DNA of 64,000 nt from Syncephalis plumigaleata. Taxonomy: Eukaryota > Zoopagomycota > Zoopagomycetes > Zoopagales > Piptocephalidaceae. The notes beneath the pieces are model-generated. The model made no database searches, had not been told where the DNA came from, and was given only the letters and a program-made list of their open reading frames with translations. The first letter of the stretch is position 1, and every line of letters starts with the position of its first letter. A program made the position numbers and the translations under genes. This document shows positions 9,787 through 23,605 of this stretch, piece after piece. The stretch spans positions 124,001 to 188,000 of the forward strand of contig JAIXMF010000014.1 of the NCBI GenBank assembly GCA_025201365.1. The letters run 5' to 3'.

Positions 9787-11628
9787 ATGCTGACAGCCGT
9801 TGCTATTCCATATTTGTTGGGACTTTTTTCGATTGGTACTAGTTGGTGGCACTATGTAAATGCTGCCACACCAAATGTACCTCATAATAATCCACATATA
9901 TCAAGCGTGGCTAATAACAACATACGTTATAATCATCAACAAGATGGTAGTGGCATTAAGATTGCTATTGTAGACAGTGGCGTTGATTATGCACATCCTG
10001 CCATAGGTCAATGTCCAGGTCCCACATGTAAAATTATTACCGGATACGATTTTGTCGGTGACGAATACAACGGATTCAACAAACCAATAGAGGATCATAA
10101 TCCACACGACGTATGTAATGGACATGGCACGACAATGGCAGGGATTATCAGTGGGGAATCAGCTGGACTCAATGGTATTGCACACAAGGCAAGACTAGGC
10201 ATCTATCGTGTTCTAGGCTGTAATGGTATGACACAGCCTGATATTGTCGTAGCAGCGTTAAACATGGCATATCAACAACATATGGACATCATTACCCTAT
10301 CATTCATTGCCAAGACCGATATATTCAATAGGGCACTGATCAACACCGTCGATACTATTGCCAATAAAGGTATCATCATTGTGTCGGCGTTCAACTATAA
10401 TCTTGACACGAGTCAGTGGCAAACACTACTATCACCACCGCCTGTATTCTCGGTAGCTACCAGTAAGGAACAGCACGTAGATCAGCATTTCTTGCTGGTT
10501 AACGGCGTTTCAACCGTACGACTTGCATACTTCACTAATGCGCGTAATCACTTTACGATTAATAAGTCACAAGTGGTATTGCCCGAGATAATTGTATCCC
10601 ATGGTCTTTGCATGATATCGAACGATGTACAAGACAAATTGCTTGTGGTTACATTTAATCCATGCGATCCTTTTATTCTAGCTAAACGTGCAGCATCTAT
10701 GGGTGCTATCGGAATTATTACAGAGATTGGCTCGTTCGTTGTAAGCCATGATCAATTGTACGCATTGCCTGTCTTTTTCGTAGAACAAAGCAATATTCAA
10801 ATTATTGCAATGCTACGTGCTCGAAGCGAGATAACCATTGCGTTCCCAAGGAATGAGAATATGAGTAACCAGTTCACCGTCAGACGCGCGGGATCATCCA
10901 CCAAGCCCGTGTATACTATCAATGATCTTACTATACCGGATATAATTGCACCTGGTGTGAATCTAAGATTGATTAGCTCTACTACCGCTGATCTAACATA
11001 CCCTGTCAGTGGCAATGACGTAGCATCGGCCCATTTTGCGGGTAATGCAGCACTCTACCTGCAAGCCAAATTGAAGAAAAATCCAACGCGAGTAACGAGT
11101 ATAAAAACTATATTCCAGAATAGCGCTACGCTACTAATGCTTTCACGGGAACATACAGCATTGTCGGTAGATCGACAAGGTGCAGGTGAAGTTGCCATTC
11201 ATCAAGCAATTCAATCATCTGCATCCATTATACCGTCAGTATTGAAATTCGAGTTCAATCCTTCCGGACATCCGGATGCTTTCATGGCCGAGCGTACACT
11301 TACTATCAAGAATCATTATAATGCGGAGGCGCAGGTCACCTTCTACCAAGTGAAAGCACCCACTATTCGTAAAATGGATGCTTACGGAAATGCTATACAT
11401 CCGCAGGAGACAAGCACGCATATGGCGAATTTAATATTTGAGCAATGGCAAATTACCGTAGGACCTAATAGTGCACGTACAATTCATGTAACATTCGCAA
11501 AGCCAGCCAAGCTTGCCTATCAACCAAACTGGATCTATTCTGGCTACATAGCTGCGAATATCATCTATAAGGGCATGGGACATGATGACAAGATGGATCG
11601 TATCAGTATACCGTACATTTCCACGTAG
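9787..11628 (+). CDS. Secreted subtilisin-like (S8) protein with substituted catalytic serine
   Basis: About 613 residues. The favoured start at 9787 gives a signal peptide (MLTAVAIPYLLGLFSIGTSWW...VNA); the frame is also open from an ATG at 9742. The subtilase fold is clear: IAIVDSGVDYAHPAIG carries the catalytic Asp (9973-9975), NGHGTTMAGIISG the catalytic His, and IIIVSAFNYN the oxyanion-hole Asn region. A PA-like insert (about 10520-10850) and a C-terminal beta-rich region follow, as in long extracellular subtilases. In the serine motif, where the family has GTSMASP, this protein reads SGNDVASAHFAGN, so Ser is replaced by Asp (codon 11017-11019). The frame is otherwise clean over more than 600 codons, suggesting a maintained pseudo-protease rather than a dying gene. 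The true function cannot be read from sequence. Confidence 0.88.
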   Translation: MLTAVAIPYLLGLFSIGTSWWHYVNAATPNVPHNNPHISSVANNNIRYNHQQDGSGIKIAIVDSGVDYAHPAIGQCPGPTCKIITGYDFVGDEYNGFNKPIEDHNPHDVCNGHGTTMAGIISGESAGLNGIAHKARLGIYRVLGCNGMTQPDIVVAALNMAYQQHMDIITLSFIAKTDIFNRALINTVDTIANKGIIIVSAFNYNLDTSQWQTLLSPPPVFSVATSKEQHVDQHFLLVNGVSTVRLAYFTNARNHFTINKSQVVLPEIIVSHGLCMISNDVQDKLLVVTFNPCDPFILAKRAASMGAIGIITEIGSFVVSHDQLYALPVFFVEQSNIQIIAMLRARSEITIAFPRNENMSNQFTVRRAGSSTKPVYTINDLTIPDIIAPGVNLRLISSTTADLTYPVSGNDVASAHFAGNAALYLQAKLKKNPTRVTSIKTIFQNSATLLMLSREHTALSVDRQGAGEVAIHQAIQSSASIIPSVLKFEFNPSGHPDAFMAERTLTIKNHYNAEAQVTFYQVKAPTIRKMDAYGNAIHPQETSTHMANLIFEQWQITVGPNSARTIHVTFAKPAKLAYQPNWIYSGYIAANIIYKGMGHDDKMDRISIPYIST

Positions 11629-11878
11629 ACAGTATCTGTTTGCTTATGCTCTATTTATTAGTACCAGTAATAAAATATCATAACTTGTTAATGTCAGTCA
11701 CAGTCAATTGATTAATGTGCGCTGATAATCTTGATTATAAGATCTACCAAATAAATACCCGAATATCTGGATTCCTATAAACAGCCGCTGCATTCTCACT
11801 GTTGAACTCTTTTTCACTCCACGTTAGAACAATACATTCTTGTCTCCATCAGACTATCGTATATACCTGTCACTTATC

Positions 11879-14325
11879 ATGGTAATTTCGTCGATAATTA
11901 GACAGAAGCCTATACGTGGCCTGTCACACTCGTGGAATGTACGTCATCTGGCGACCGCTACACCGGGCATTACTCGTCGACAAAACTACATAGAACGAGT
12001 TGTACAGCGATATGCTGTAGATTTACCCAAAGGTCATGTAGTGCATAGTGGTGATGTCGTGGCTATTCGTCCTGAACATGTGTTGACTCACGACAATACC
12101 GGTGCAGTTATAAGCAAGTAAGTGAGCTAGTTGGGTGTGTATATGCTGTTACATTAATCATGGAGTTGCATCAATAGATTTAAGAGTATTGGAGCAGAAC
12201 GATTCAAGAATCCACGTCAACCGGTATTCGCTTTGGATCATGATGTTCAAAATAAAAGTCCAGCAGTAAGTGGAATGATTTATTAAGTTGTATTGAATCA
12301 TTTAATCAAAACAAATCCACGCTAGAACCTGGCAAAATACGCACGTATCGAGGAGTTTGCTAAGCAGCATAATGTCGATTTCTATCCAGCAGGTCGTGGC
12401 ATTGGTCATCAGATCATGATCGAGGAGGGTTACGCCTTTCCAGGCACATTAACTGTCGCTTCTGATTCGCACTCCAACATGTACGGCGGTGTTGGTTGTG
12501 TGGGTACACCATTGGTACGAACTGACGCTGCAGCATTATGGGCTACAGGTCAAACTTGGTGGCAAGTACCGTCGGTGGTGCAGTGCGAACTGGTTGGCAC
12601 GCTACCCGCCGGTGTATCAGGCAAAGATGTCATTGTAACGCTTTGCGGTGAACTCAATAAAGACGAAGTGCTCAATTGTGCCGTGGAGTTTACAGGTGAC
12701 GGTGTACGACAGTTGACCATCGAGGATCGACTGGCCATTGCGAATATGACCACCGAATGGGGCGCGCTAGCGGGTGTATTTCCCGTGGATGACATGACAC
12801 TAGCATGGCTACGCGAACAAGCAAAGAAAGCATACGATGGTCGTTGGCGTAATGTCAATCATCTACGTCAGCTACAACTGGCTAATGCCGAGTCAAGTGC
12901 ATTGGATAAATCGGACTGGATACACCCGCGCTTGAATACACGTCGTATCGATGATTTAGCACGACAATTAGAGGCAGATCTGGAGACAGATGCCAAACTA
13001 CCATCTACACAGGATCTCGGCTATAGCAAACGCGTCACACTTGATCTAAGCTCGCTAGTGCCTAGTGTCTCGGGACCTAATTCCGTTAAAGTCTCGCAGC
13101 CTGTTACTGCACTAGCAGGTACGCCGGTCAACAAGGCCTACCTGGTATCTTGTGTCAACTCACGCGCTCAGGATATACGCAGGGCAGCCGAGGTAATAGG
13201 CGATCAGAAGGTGGCGCAAGGTGTTGAATTCTATGTGGCAGCAGCCAGCAGTGAAGTGCAACGGGAAGTGGAGGCCAGTGGACATTGGCAGATATTACTG
13301 AATGCTGGTGCTAAAGTATTGCCTGCAGGTTGTGGTCCATGCATTGGTAAATTACATGATGCTATTATCAAAATAGTAATGAATTACTAACGAATTGCAT
13401 ATACACAATATAAAAAAGGTTTGGGTGCAGGCTTATTGGAGGATGGTGAGGTAGGCATCTCTGCCACCAATCGAAACTTCAAGGGACGTATGGGTTCATT
13501 GAAGGCAAAGGCATACTTGGCATCACCTGAAGTGGTGGCAGCATCAGCGATTCATGGTTCAATCACTTCACCAGCATCACTATTACAACAGCAATCTAAT
13601 AATAATAGCAAGGAAACAAGCCTGAATACTAGTGCTCCAAAAGTGAATCTGGTAGATCTAACAACGAATGAACAGGGCAATACAGTCGCTACTGGAACAG
13701 CATCTAATATCATTGATGGATTTCCACAACAAATACAAGGCGAGATAATATTCTGTCCTGCGGATAATCTCAACACTGATGGTATTTATCCCGGCAAATA
13801 CACGTATAAAGATGATTTAACTAAAGAAGAGATGGCGCGTGCTGTTATGGAGAATTATGATCCCAATTTTATTAAAGTAATTAAAAAGGTAAGCAAATAA
13901 TAGATACAACTGTTGTTGTTATTATGTATTAATAACTTAACATTATCTGCTATTAGGGTGACATTCTAGTGGCAGGCTTCAACTTTGGTACGGGATCATC
14001 TCGCGAGCAAGCGGCCACCGCTTTATTACACGCTGGCATTCGATGTGTCATAGCTGGCTCATTCAGCGAAACGTATAAGCGTAATGCGGTCAATAACGCA
14101 CTTGTTTGCATTGAAGCACCCGAATTAGTACGCACTCTACTTGACAAGTACGGTCGTGACCAGTTAACCGTGCAAACCAAGGAGAAAGTCACCATCGACT
14201 TTACACGTAGACAGGTTATTTCAGCTCATCAAGATACTAAATGGACGTGTTCAGGTGTAGGTCTTGCCGCACAAGATGTTATTGCATCTGGCGGATTAGA
14301 AGCATGGGTACGACAAAGAATATAA
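11879..14325 (+). CDS. LYS4: Homoaconitase, mitochondrial (lysine biosynthesis)
   Basis: 4Fe-4S enzyme that interconverts homocitrate and homoisocitrate in the fungal alpha-aminoadipate route to lysine; acts in mitochondria. Five exons: 11879-12117, 12178-12265, 12326-13346, 13419-13888, 13957-14325. The N-terminus is Arg/Ser-rich and fits a transit peptide ([19 protein letters not shown]). Family marks: [25 protein letters not shown], and the cluster cysteines in [11 protein letters not shown] and AGCGPCIG; then [20 protein letters not shown] and the swivel-domain motif [14 protein letters not shown]. The intron at 13347-13418 has a textbook TACTAAC branch site. A Ser/Asn-rich linker (about 13560-13700) joins the catalytic part to the swivel domain. 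The whole frame is consistent and the gene looks functional. Confidence 0.95.
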
Positions 14326-14459
14326 ATAGGTGATAGAATAAACGTACATGTCTTTATATTATGATCAACTACTTGATATACTGTTTGTTCGTTTGTTTGT
14401 TTCTTGCCAAGAGCTGTATATGCTCATTATCAATGCAATTAGTAGTCATACGTGATAAC

Positions 14460-14737
14460 CTAAAATGTAGCAATAGTTTTGAATGGATATAATTGCTTTT
14501 CCATGTTCTCTTTATTGAATATCGAAACTAAATAAAGCTTAGTGCTAGCATGCATACTTCTCACATCATCCTTCTTTGCGCTCAATTCGTGTTTGCGGAG
14601 AAAGCGATGGGTAACATATATGTGTGATCAAAGTTCGATCGTCGTAAAAAACATGCTAGTTAACAACATAGAAAATGAAATTACAAGTTATGTGCGACGA
14701 CCTGGAATGGCAAGCAATTAGATGGAAAAAGCCTGTA
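14460..14737. mobile_element. Remnant of the TIR-element family
   Basis: Right end GCAATTAGATGG then AAAAAGCCTGTA (TA at 14736-14737) resembles the other element ends. 14487-14670 is the inverted mate of 9160-9346. 14466-14496 matches the inner flank of the right inverted-repeat copy (6485-6516), and 14669-14692 matches 4937-4956. No clear left terminal repeat was found, so the left limit is approximate. Confidence 0.6.
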
Positions 14738-14918
14738 TGCATTAGACGTTTACGTTACCAGTATCATTATTGCCTTTTTAACCTCATTCCTCCCTCTTCC
14801 GCTCGTATTCACTCACTCATTGACTAACTTGCCTAGTCTCTACCTTTATCATCAGTATTCTTCTTGTTAAACTTTGCATAGTTTGTCAATTTCTATTTAG
14901 TATATTCTGAGCGTAGTC

Positions 14919-17900
14919 ATGGAGGCTGCACCACCTGGCCATGTTATATTGACGGTGCCTGAGGTGGAGGCACTCGACCGTGCAAACACTCCAAGTCGCG
15001 CACCTTTACTGGGCGGCAATACGACGTCCAGTCAGCAGCAGGTGGTCAACGCGGTTGAAAGCGACTTTTCCGAGGACGAGGACGGTAATGACGACAATAC
15101 TATCACTGCCTACGAGACAGCTAGTATAGCGCAACGATTCATGTCGGATGGATATCATGCGTCGGATAAAACAGGCTATGATGGAAAAACGGTTAGTATG
15201 AACTAGTAGTGTATGGAAGTAGTTGTTACATAGAGTATTTGTATTCATATCAATTTATTAATTACGATAAAGATATTGCGACAACCACCTTCATGGGCAT
15301 GGTGTGCCATCGGTCTTTCCCTAGTGGTTAGTCTAGTGCTATTCATTAGTGGTGCCATTATGTTTAGTCAAGGCAAGTGAATTCATAATACTAATATTAC
15401 TAATACTAATGCTACTAATAGTGAAAACATCCATGAGTAAGGATCAGTCGGCTGAGGGTTTAATTAATGGCGTGGTGGTCGATCCGATTATACCTTCAAA
15501 CAAGGACACCATTGGCAAGAATGCCGTTGGAACTAAGCCATCTACATCATTACCTGGAGACAAGAGCAAGACAAACGATACTGCCGAAGAAGGGGAGGAT
15601 CTATTTGATATAATCACCAATAAACGCTATACATTAGATGATTACCTTAGTGGTACTCTATCACCTGGATACAAGTCGATACACTGGCTAGAGAGTAAGT
15701 CATATGCTATATTTTATTAATCTTATCATTATCATTGCTATCTAACATGCCTGCACTTTTTCCTAATTCAATCAATGACTAGCACCTCAGGATGGTATTA
15801 TTGTTACGCGAGAGGCTGGTCATATTAATGTGGAAATGTTACACGACGGTACAAGTCGAATTTTGGCCAATACTACAGATTTGATTGATGTAAGTTTACG
15901 TGTGATTTATTCTAATTACAATGTTACTTATACCAAGTATATATCACATTTACATAGCCTGATGGTCGTACTATGGCTTATGCGCCCTATTCCATTTCAG
16001 CTGATTTGCAATATATTATGTTTACCACTAATGTGAAACAGGTAAGGAACGATCTATCAAATCACCATTAAAAAGAAACGAAAGCGATTAATCAGCTGTG
16101 TATACATATATATATATTCATATTAGGAATGGCGTCATTCCTCATTTGCAGAGTATATCATCTACGAGGTGGCCACCCGTAGAGTAACTCGATTGACTGA
16201 AACCGGAGGACGTGCAACCACATCCTATGCCAAATGGAGTCCTATGGGTCATAGCGTTGTAAGTTGGAATGATCAAACAATTATTACCGAGATTAATCTA
16301 CTATGCATCTCTTACACACATACAAAAACACGATATATAGATGTTTGTACGTGGCAATGATCTCTATGTTAATGTTGATTTGAAACTGGAGATACGTGTC
16401 ACGTATGATGGTTCCGCCACCGTATTCAATGGAATTCCCGACTGGATCTACGAGGAAGAGGTGTTCACGTCCAATTTTGTATGCTGGTGGTCACCAAATG
16501 CCCAGCATGTTGCGTTTCTACGCCTCGACGAAACGAATGTACCCGAGTACAACATGACAATGTATGCGGAGAAGACACCACGCGAAAACTCTTATCCAAC
16601 CGAAGTAAAGATTCGATATCCAAAGGTAAGTGCATTTTTATTTTTTATTTTTTTTATTAATTATTTATCTTTAAACGATCGACATCAATCATTAGCCTGG
16701 CTATCCTAATCCAATTGCCACACTACATGTGTACAGTCTCAAGTCACCGGCACCGACCAAGCATGATCCGGTTGCTCCAATGGAATTCAAGCGAAAGAAC
16801 GCGTTCACGGATGAGGACCGTTTAATTGTAGAGGTGGCCTGGATGGGTGACGACCAATTGATGGTTCGCACTATGAATCGTGTTCAGGATATCGCGCAAT
16901 TGTATCTGGTCGATGCAACCAAGCTAAGCGCCACGTTCGTACGAGAGGAGCAAGGCAGCGTGGATGGCGGCTGGCTAGATATTGTAAGTAATTAGTACAC
17001 GCTATTACAATTAGTCTAACCATTATTCGACGACTAGAAACAAGCACTTGCGTATATTCCAGCGGGTGAAGGAACTCAGGAGGGTTACATCGACTTGGTA
17101 GTTCATGATGGCAATGATCATTTAGCCTATTTCTCATCATTAACTGCCGATAAACCTTCCTACTGGCTAACTCACGGCGACTGGGAGGTAGTTGATGGCG
17201 CGGCAGGCATTGATCTCATCTATCGTCGTGTGTAAGTTAATCCAACACTTTTTATTACAATAATGAGAATGTACTAATGAGCGTTTTTTTATTGTATAAT
17301 AGTTTCTATATGAGTACCGAACGAGGATCCACTCAACGTCATTTGTACAGGTTTGTACCGCAACCATTATAACAAGCGTTTGTATGGAACTAATGAATGG
17401 AATATATAATCGATAGTGTTTCACTCGATGGTACCAACAAGCAGGCATTAACGCCAGACGATGGAGGTGTGTATGAAGTCAAGTTTTCACCACACGCCGG
17501 CTGGTATACGCTTTCCTATAGGGGACCGAATATACCATCCCAGAAATTATACAGTACACATGATCCAAGTAAGTTGATACATAGATAAGTGGATAGATAT
17601 ACTAGGTGTTACATTTTATTAAACTGCTATCTAGAGTTTGAAAGGACGTTGAAAGACTTTACACCGTTGAAAGAAGCCGCGGCCAGATACAAACTGCCAA
17701 CAATTCGATTCAAGACCGTAAAGAGCGCTGGCTATGGTGAGTAGATCGTTTAGCATGAAGATCAGCTTATATAACTAGTACGATAGACTTGAATGTTAAG
17801 GAGTATGTGCCACCGGATTTCGATGAAAACAAAAAGTATGGTGTTTTATTCAGAGTGTAAGTTTATAGCAATGATGATGAATATGTCAATTAGCTAACAC

Positions 17901-18719
17901 TATGATAGTTATGGCGGTCCAGGATCACAATTGGTGACTCGCGCCTTTTCTCCAGGCTTTGACGATGTCGTCGCCTCGGATCCTACCCTGAATATGATTG
18001 TAGTTATTGTCGATAATCGTGGAACTGGATTTAAAGGACGTAAATTCCGAGTGGGTGTTCGTAAACAACTGGGCACGCTGGAAACCATCGATCAAATTAA
18101 TGCAGGAAGGTAAGCGATACTAGGTTGCTATATAAAAATGGAAGGATTACGTATTAAATCGTCGTCCTACCGTTAGAGCATGGAGTAAACTTCCATACGT
18201 CGATCCAACTCGTATAGCCATTTGGGGTTGGGTAAGTAGAAGTGTGCCGAAATAATAAAAAGACTAACAAACGGGTAACAATTGCATGACTAGTCGTATG
18301 GTGGTTACATGGCGGCAAAGGTAATTGAGGCCAATTCCAAAGTATTCCAAGCGGGTGTGTCAGTGGCACCGGTCACCAATTGGCATTATTACGACTCGAT
18401 CTACACGGAACGCTACATGCTTACACCGCAGAATAATCCAGATGGATACGAAGACACTGGCATACGTGATCCGGATGGATTCCGTAATGCGCGCTACCTG
18501 GTTATCCATGGTACCGGCGATGACAATGTGCACTTCCAGCAGACGGCTCATTTGGTCAACATGCTCACCGAGTCAAATGTCGATCCATCCCAGTATGAGG
18601 TTCAGTTCTACACCGACAATAATCATAGTATGGGTCAGCACGGAGCGTATTTCATCATTTGGAAGCGTATTCTTACCTTTTTAAAGCGTACTCTGCCATT
18701 AAAAGTGGCTAATTCATAG
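14919..18719 (+). CDS. Dipeptidyl aminopeptidase (DPP IV-like, S9B), type II membrane protein
   Basis: Serine peptidase of the Dap2/Ste13/DPP IV family, which removes X-Pro or X-Ala dipeptides from N-termini in the Golgi, vacuole or plasma membrane. The start at 14919 gives an acidic cytosolic tail ([14 protein letters not shown]), then one membrane segment ([20 protein letters not shown], near 15295-15355). A beta-propeller region follows ([47 protein letters not shown] for binding the substrate amino group). The hydrolase domain carries the full triad: [11 protein letters not shown] split by an intron near 18232-18294 (Ser), [11 protein letters not shown] (Asp) and NNHSMGQHG (His). More than ten introns interrupt it; one after CAAG near 15371 is GC-AG. 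Which of the fungal paralogues it is cannot be decided. It ends about 210 bp from the convergent gene at 18928. Confidence 0.93.
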
Positions 18720-18927
18720 ATGAGCCCACAAGTAGGGATATGACTTTGTTTTACTTGCTGTGTGAACCATGCTAATTAACTAGCTTCTCGTTTGTTTGTT
18801 TGTTTGTTTGCTCGTTTGCTTGCTTTCTCTTTTGTCTGCAAATGATTGCTCAGATTAAATAGAGGCTTTATTAATTGAATGGTTATAATTTAGCTTGACC
18901 ATGAGTCGTTTGCTTTATTCGTCAAAA

Positions 18928-19998
18928 TTAAGCTGTGTTAATGGTGAAACTGATGACATTCTTCCGATGGATTTGTATGACGGCCACCATTAGTTTCGTT
19001 GTTTGCATAGTGGGGATCTGCGAGAGATTGACGATATTCTTGGTCTTTGGCTTATTCGAGAACATGGACGCTTTACGCATGTTCTGACAATGATTAATTA
19101 GAATAGTTGAGCATATCAACCTAGAGAAATGTATTAGTACGTAGTCATTGTATTATATATATGTGTGTGTGCTTGTGTCCACTTACCAATCGGCGACATA
19201 GAACATGATCGCGTAATTGCCACCAACTTGAAATAGAATAACGAATCCGCAAATGATATTACATAGTACGGCAAGACACATGGTTTGAATGCCGTCGCGT
19301 GCCAAATACATCCATGCATCCGAACCGAACGTGCGATACTGTTGATAGGTGACATGACTGAAGATGGCGGAAAAGAATAAATTAATGGGAACAGAGGCAA
19401 AGAACCAGTAATAGGGTAAGTAGATGGGATAATAAAGTACGCAGCCTAGTTTCGGCTCAATGGTAACGGGCGAGCAAGCCATCACGATAATGAAAAATCC
19501 TATTTGCGGCAGAGTGAATATCGTGCCAAAAATGACGATCCACCGCTGTCTACATAGAACGAGATACGCTTTCTGCAACAATATAACACTGTTACACATG
19601 ATGGCCACCGTATTAATGAAGCCGCTAAACCAAATGGTATTGCGACAATTGACACCGGGAAACAAGAAAGCGTAGGCGACCATGAAACCAAATACCATGC
19701 CTAGGATCGATGGTATGAAACAGCACCAAGCGGCTATGGTACGAGTTCTTAATCTCACCATTCGTAGAGAGGTATTAAAATTACGTATAAATACTGCGGT
19801 AGTTAATAGTACGGACACGGCTTGCGACTGCAGCCCCATGATTCGAGCGCGGCTCTCGTTGATATCGTCGAGTGGCTCTGACATGTAGGTGAAGGTGTCG
19901 AGCTCGCCCTTTGGATGTAGGGGAATTCCCCATAAATACGTAGCATTTTGCTGCCAGTTCAACCCTAACTCTTCGTTGTTATAATTATATACGGGCAT
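18928..19998 (-). CDS. Predicted seven-transmembrane protein, GPCR-like
   Basis: About 330 residues in two exons. Exon 1 runs from the ATG at 19998 (MPVYNYNNEELGLNWQQ) to 19183, where GTAAGTGG begins an intron. Exon 2 ends at 18928. The upstream open frame to 20121 starts from a TTG and is probably not translated. Seven hydrophobic segments are visible: SVLLTTAVFIRNF; IAAWCCFIPSILGMVFGFMV; WFSGFINTVAIMCNSVILLQ; WIVIFGTIFTLPQIGFFIIV; YWFFASVPINLFFSAIF; MCLAVLCNIICGFVILFQVG; and YAIMFYVADW continued across the splice by LICSTILINH. The tail is basic and Ser/Lys-rich. The topology suggests a receptor, but I recognise no named family and no ligand can be inferred. Confidence 0.75.
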
Positions 19999-20122
19999 TA
20001 TACTATTAGGCTGCAATGTACAATAATGATAATATGATGTAACAAGCGCAATCGAGAAATAAAAGAAGGAAGAAGAAAAATTATATTGCAGAATTAAGAG
20101 ACATACTACAACTAGCGACAAT

Positions 20123-20156
<34 letters not shown>

Positions 20157-22050
20157 GCAGCAATAACAAGGATTATCGGTAAGAATTTACTAAATGGCAC
20201 TAATAGTTCGTAGTTGGTAGAAGAAGATATGTATATGAATCACGTATGTATTCTGTACAACGCGCATGCTCTAAATGGCATATGGCATTCCTCGGTCTAG
20301 TCTACAAGAGGTCTACATGGCTGCATGGCCTTTGGTGAAAGCATTGCCAGTCAAACCAATCGGTGTCTTCACTGAGAAATTTTGGACCGTAAACCCGTTT
20401 ACATGTACCTATAGGTTCATCCTATGATTCATAAAAACAAGAGAGTGAGCGAGAAGGGAAAATAACAGTAATGGAAACGAATGTAACGCACGCACACATA
20501 CACGCGCGTGCACATACAAGTATAGACAGACAGACATAGAATGAATGAATGTATGAATGGATGGACAAGCGTTAGTCTGCTGATGTCTGGATCGACAAAC
20601 GACAGTTGCCATTATGTTGTACACAAATGACAATAACTAGCGCTATCACTACTACTACCACTACTACTACTACTACTACTTGGCCATACTTGTCTTGTTG
20701 AAACTCCGCGCCATTCCATGCTTCATGGTGATGCAAGTATAGTTATGCTGCTAGCATCATGGCCACTTGCATAAAATCCGATAGTGCATTGATTTGTCGC
20801 GGTATTCCTCTTTGCTGTTTCCGTTCACGCTTGTCATGGGATTGGCATCACACTGTTCCCTTTTTTCATTGCCGAGCCCAAGCTTGTTTCCCTAAAAAGT
20901 GCGAGCAAGGGATTGCTATCCATACATGTACCAAAAATATAATTGAACACGTTCTGCCATGCGATTGGAACTAATAAGTGGTCGTGTTATTAACGACAAG
21001 TCATACGCAACAGGAATGCGACGATGGTTACACACACGCTAAAATGGTAAATTTCCTATCTAATCGTTTATTGCGATATAGGAATGAATGTCACGCTGCC
21101 GAGCGTTTCCTCTCTACCACTAATTATTACTATTGCGACAGCACGCTTATTCTTATTCTTCTTGTTCTCGTTGTTTCTCTATCATTGTCATATGGTCAAG
21201 GCTATCAAGCATGCTGCACTAGTAGCATATGACTCTTCGGAACAAAGAATACCAAGTAAGCAAGCACGCATGGATAAGTAGCGTTTATTGCGTTATTGTC
21301 GTGCTATATATCGAAATACATATCTGGCTATATCGGTTAGGAAAAACATCGATCCGACTAGGATAAGCCGGTAGGAAACAGTCATATTGCAGGTACAAGT
21401 ATATCATGGTCCAAAACAGTAGGAATTGCATTTACCTCTACTACACGTTCAGCGTGACTGAGCAATATCGTTCCAAGTGTGTGGTTACGTAGTCGTATAC
21501 CATGAGCTGCAATTGTGTCATGGTGTGTGCGTGTGCAACGCGTGATTATCTAGGTGTAAGTAGCAACAACAATAGCTTCAGCAATAATAATAATGGTGCA
21601 AATGATTGTATCATCATTGTCTAGTAATGCATCTGCTCTTTGTCTCTTTCCTTCTATTCTAGATTGCACATTGTATACCATATAATGGTATGAAACATGC
21701 TCTCTTCATCTACAAAAGGGAATCAATATGCGAGAGATGGAATAAAAGCATAGCTGCATAAATATGCGCAAGCTGTCCTTTTTCTATTGGTTATTCATTA
21801 TGCGTACGCATACAAATCCTCGTACACTTTTCGTACGCTATGATGCAAATCAGCGCCATTGTCGCCATCTATTCATACGCTAATATCGTCTATAATGACA
21901 GGAAGTTGATTCAATAAAACAATAAGTAAAAAGTAAATTAACAGATGAAATATCCTCGAGGGAGATAATAATAGGATGCCAATTATAGACATTCTAAATT
22001 ATTTTTATATTTTTTCTTTTTTTACTACTATTTATCGTATCTTTGTAGTC
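19999..22050. other. Intergenic region with simple repeats and two unassigned open stretches
   Basis: Two kilobases with no gene I can support. It holds a TAAC tandem tract (20122-20156) and an ACT/ACC tract (20649-20681). The frame 20759-20974 plus (MATCIKSDSALICRGIPLCC...) and 21084-21281 plus (one hydrophobic stretch, LFLFFLFSLFLYHCH) are open but unlike known proteins. On the minus strand 21506-21382 reads HGIRLRNHTLGTILLSHAER and onward to a stop after an acceptor-like CAG; its composition looks protein-like but it has no partner exon I can find. Confidence 0.4.
20122..20156. repeat. (TAAC)n microsatellite
   Basis: About nine perfect TAAC units just upstream of the seven-helix gene. Confidence 0.9.
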
Positions 22051-23407
<1,357 letters not shown>

Positions 23408-23605
23408 TATTGACAAACAAACGAAATTATTAATGATCTACACTGCTTGGAAATTATGTTATTGTTATATATTCGATGAAACACATTAATTATAAATTAT
23501 CATCTGTCGAAGTATTGCAAACCAGTATATAAATTGTGAATGACAGCTTGTATTTATTGTTGGTTAGTAATCCTATATCTCGTTTATTGCTAATCGCCAC
23601 TTTAT

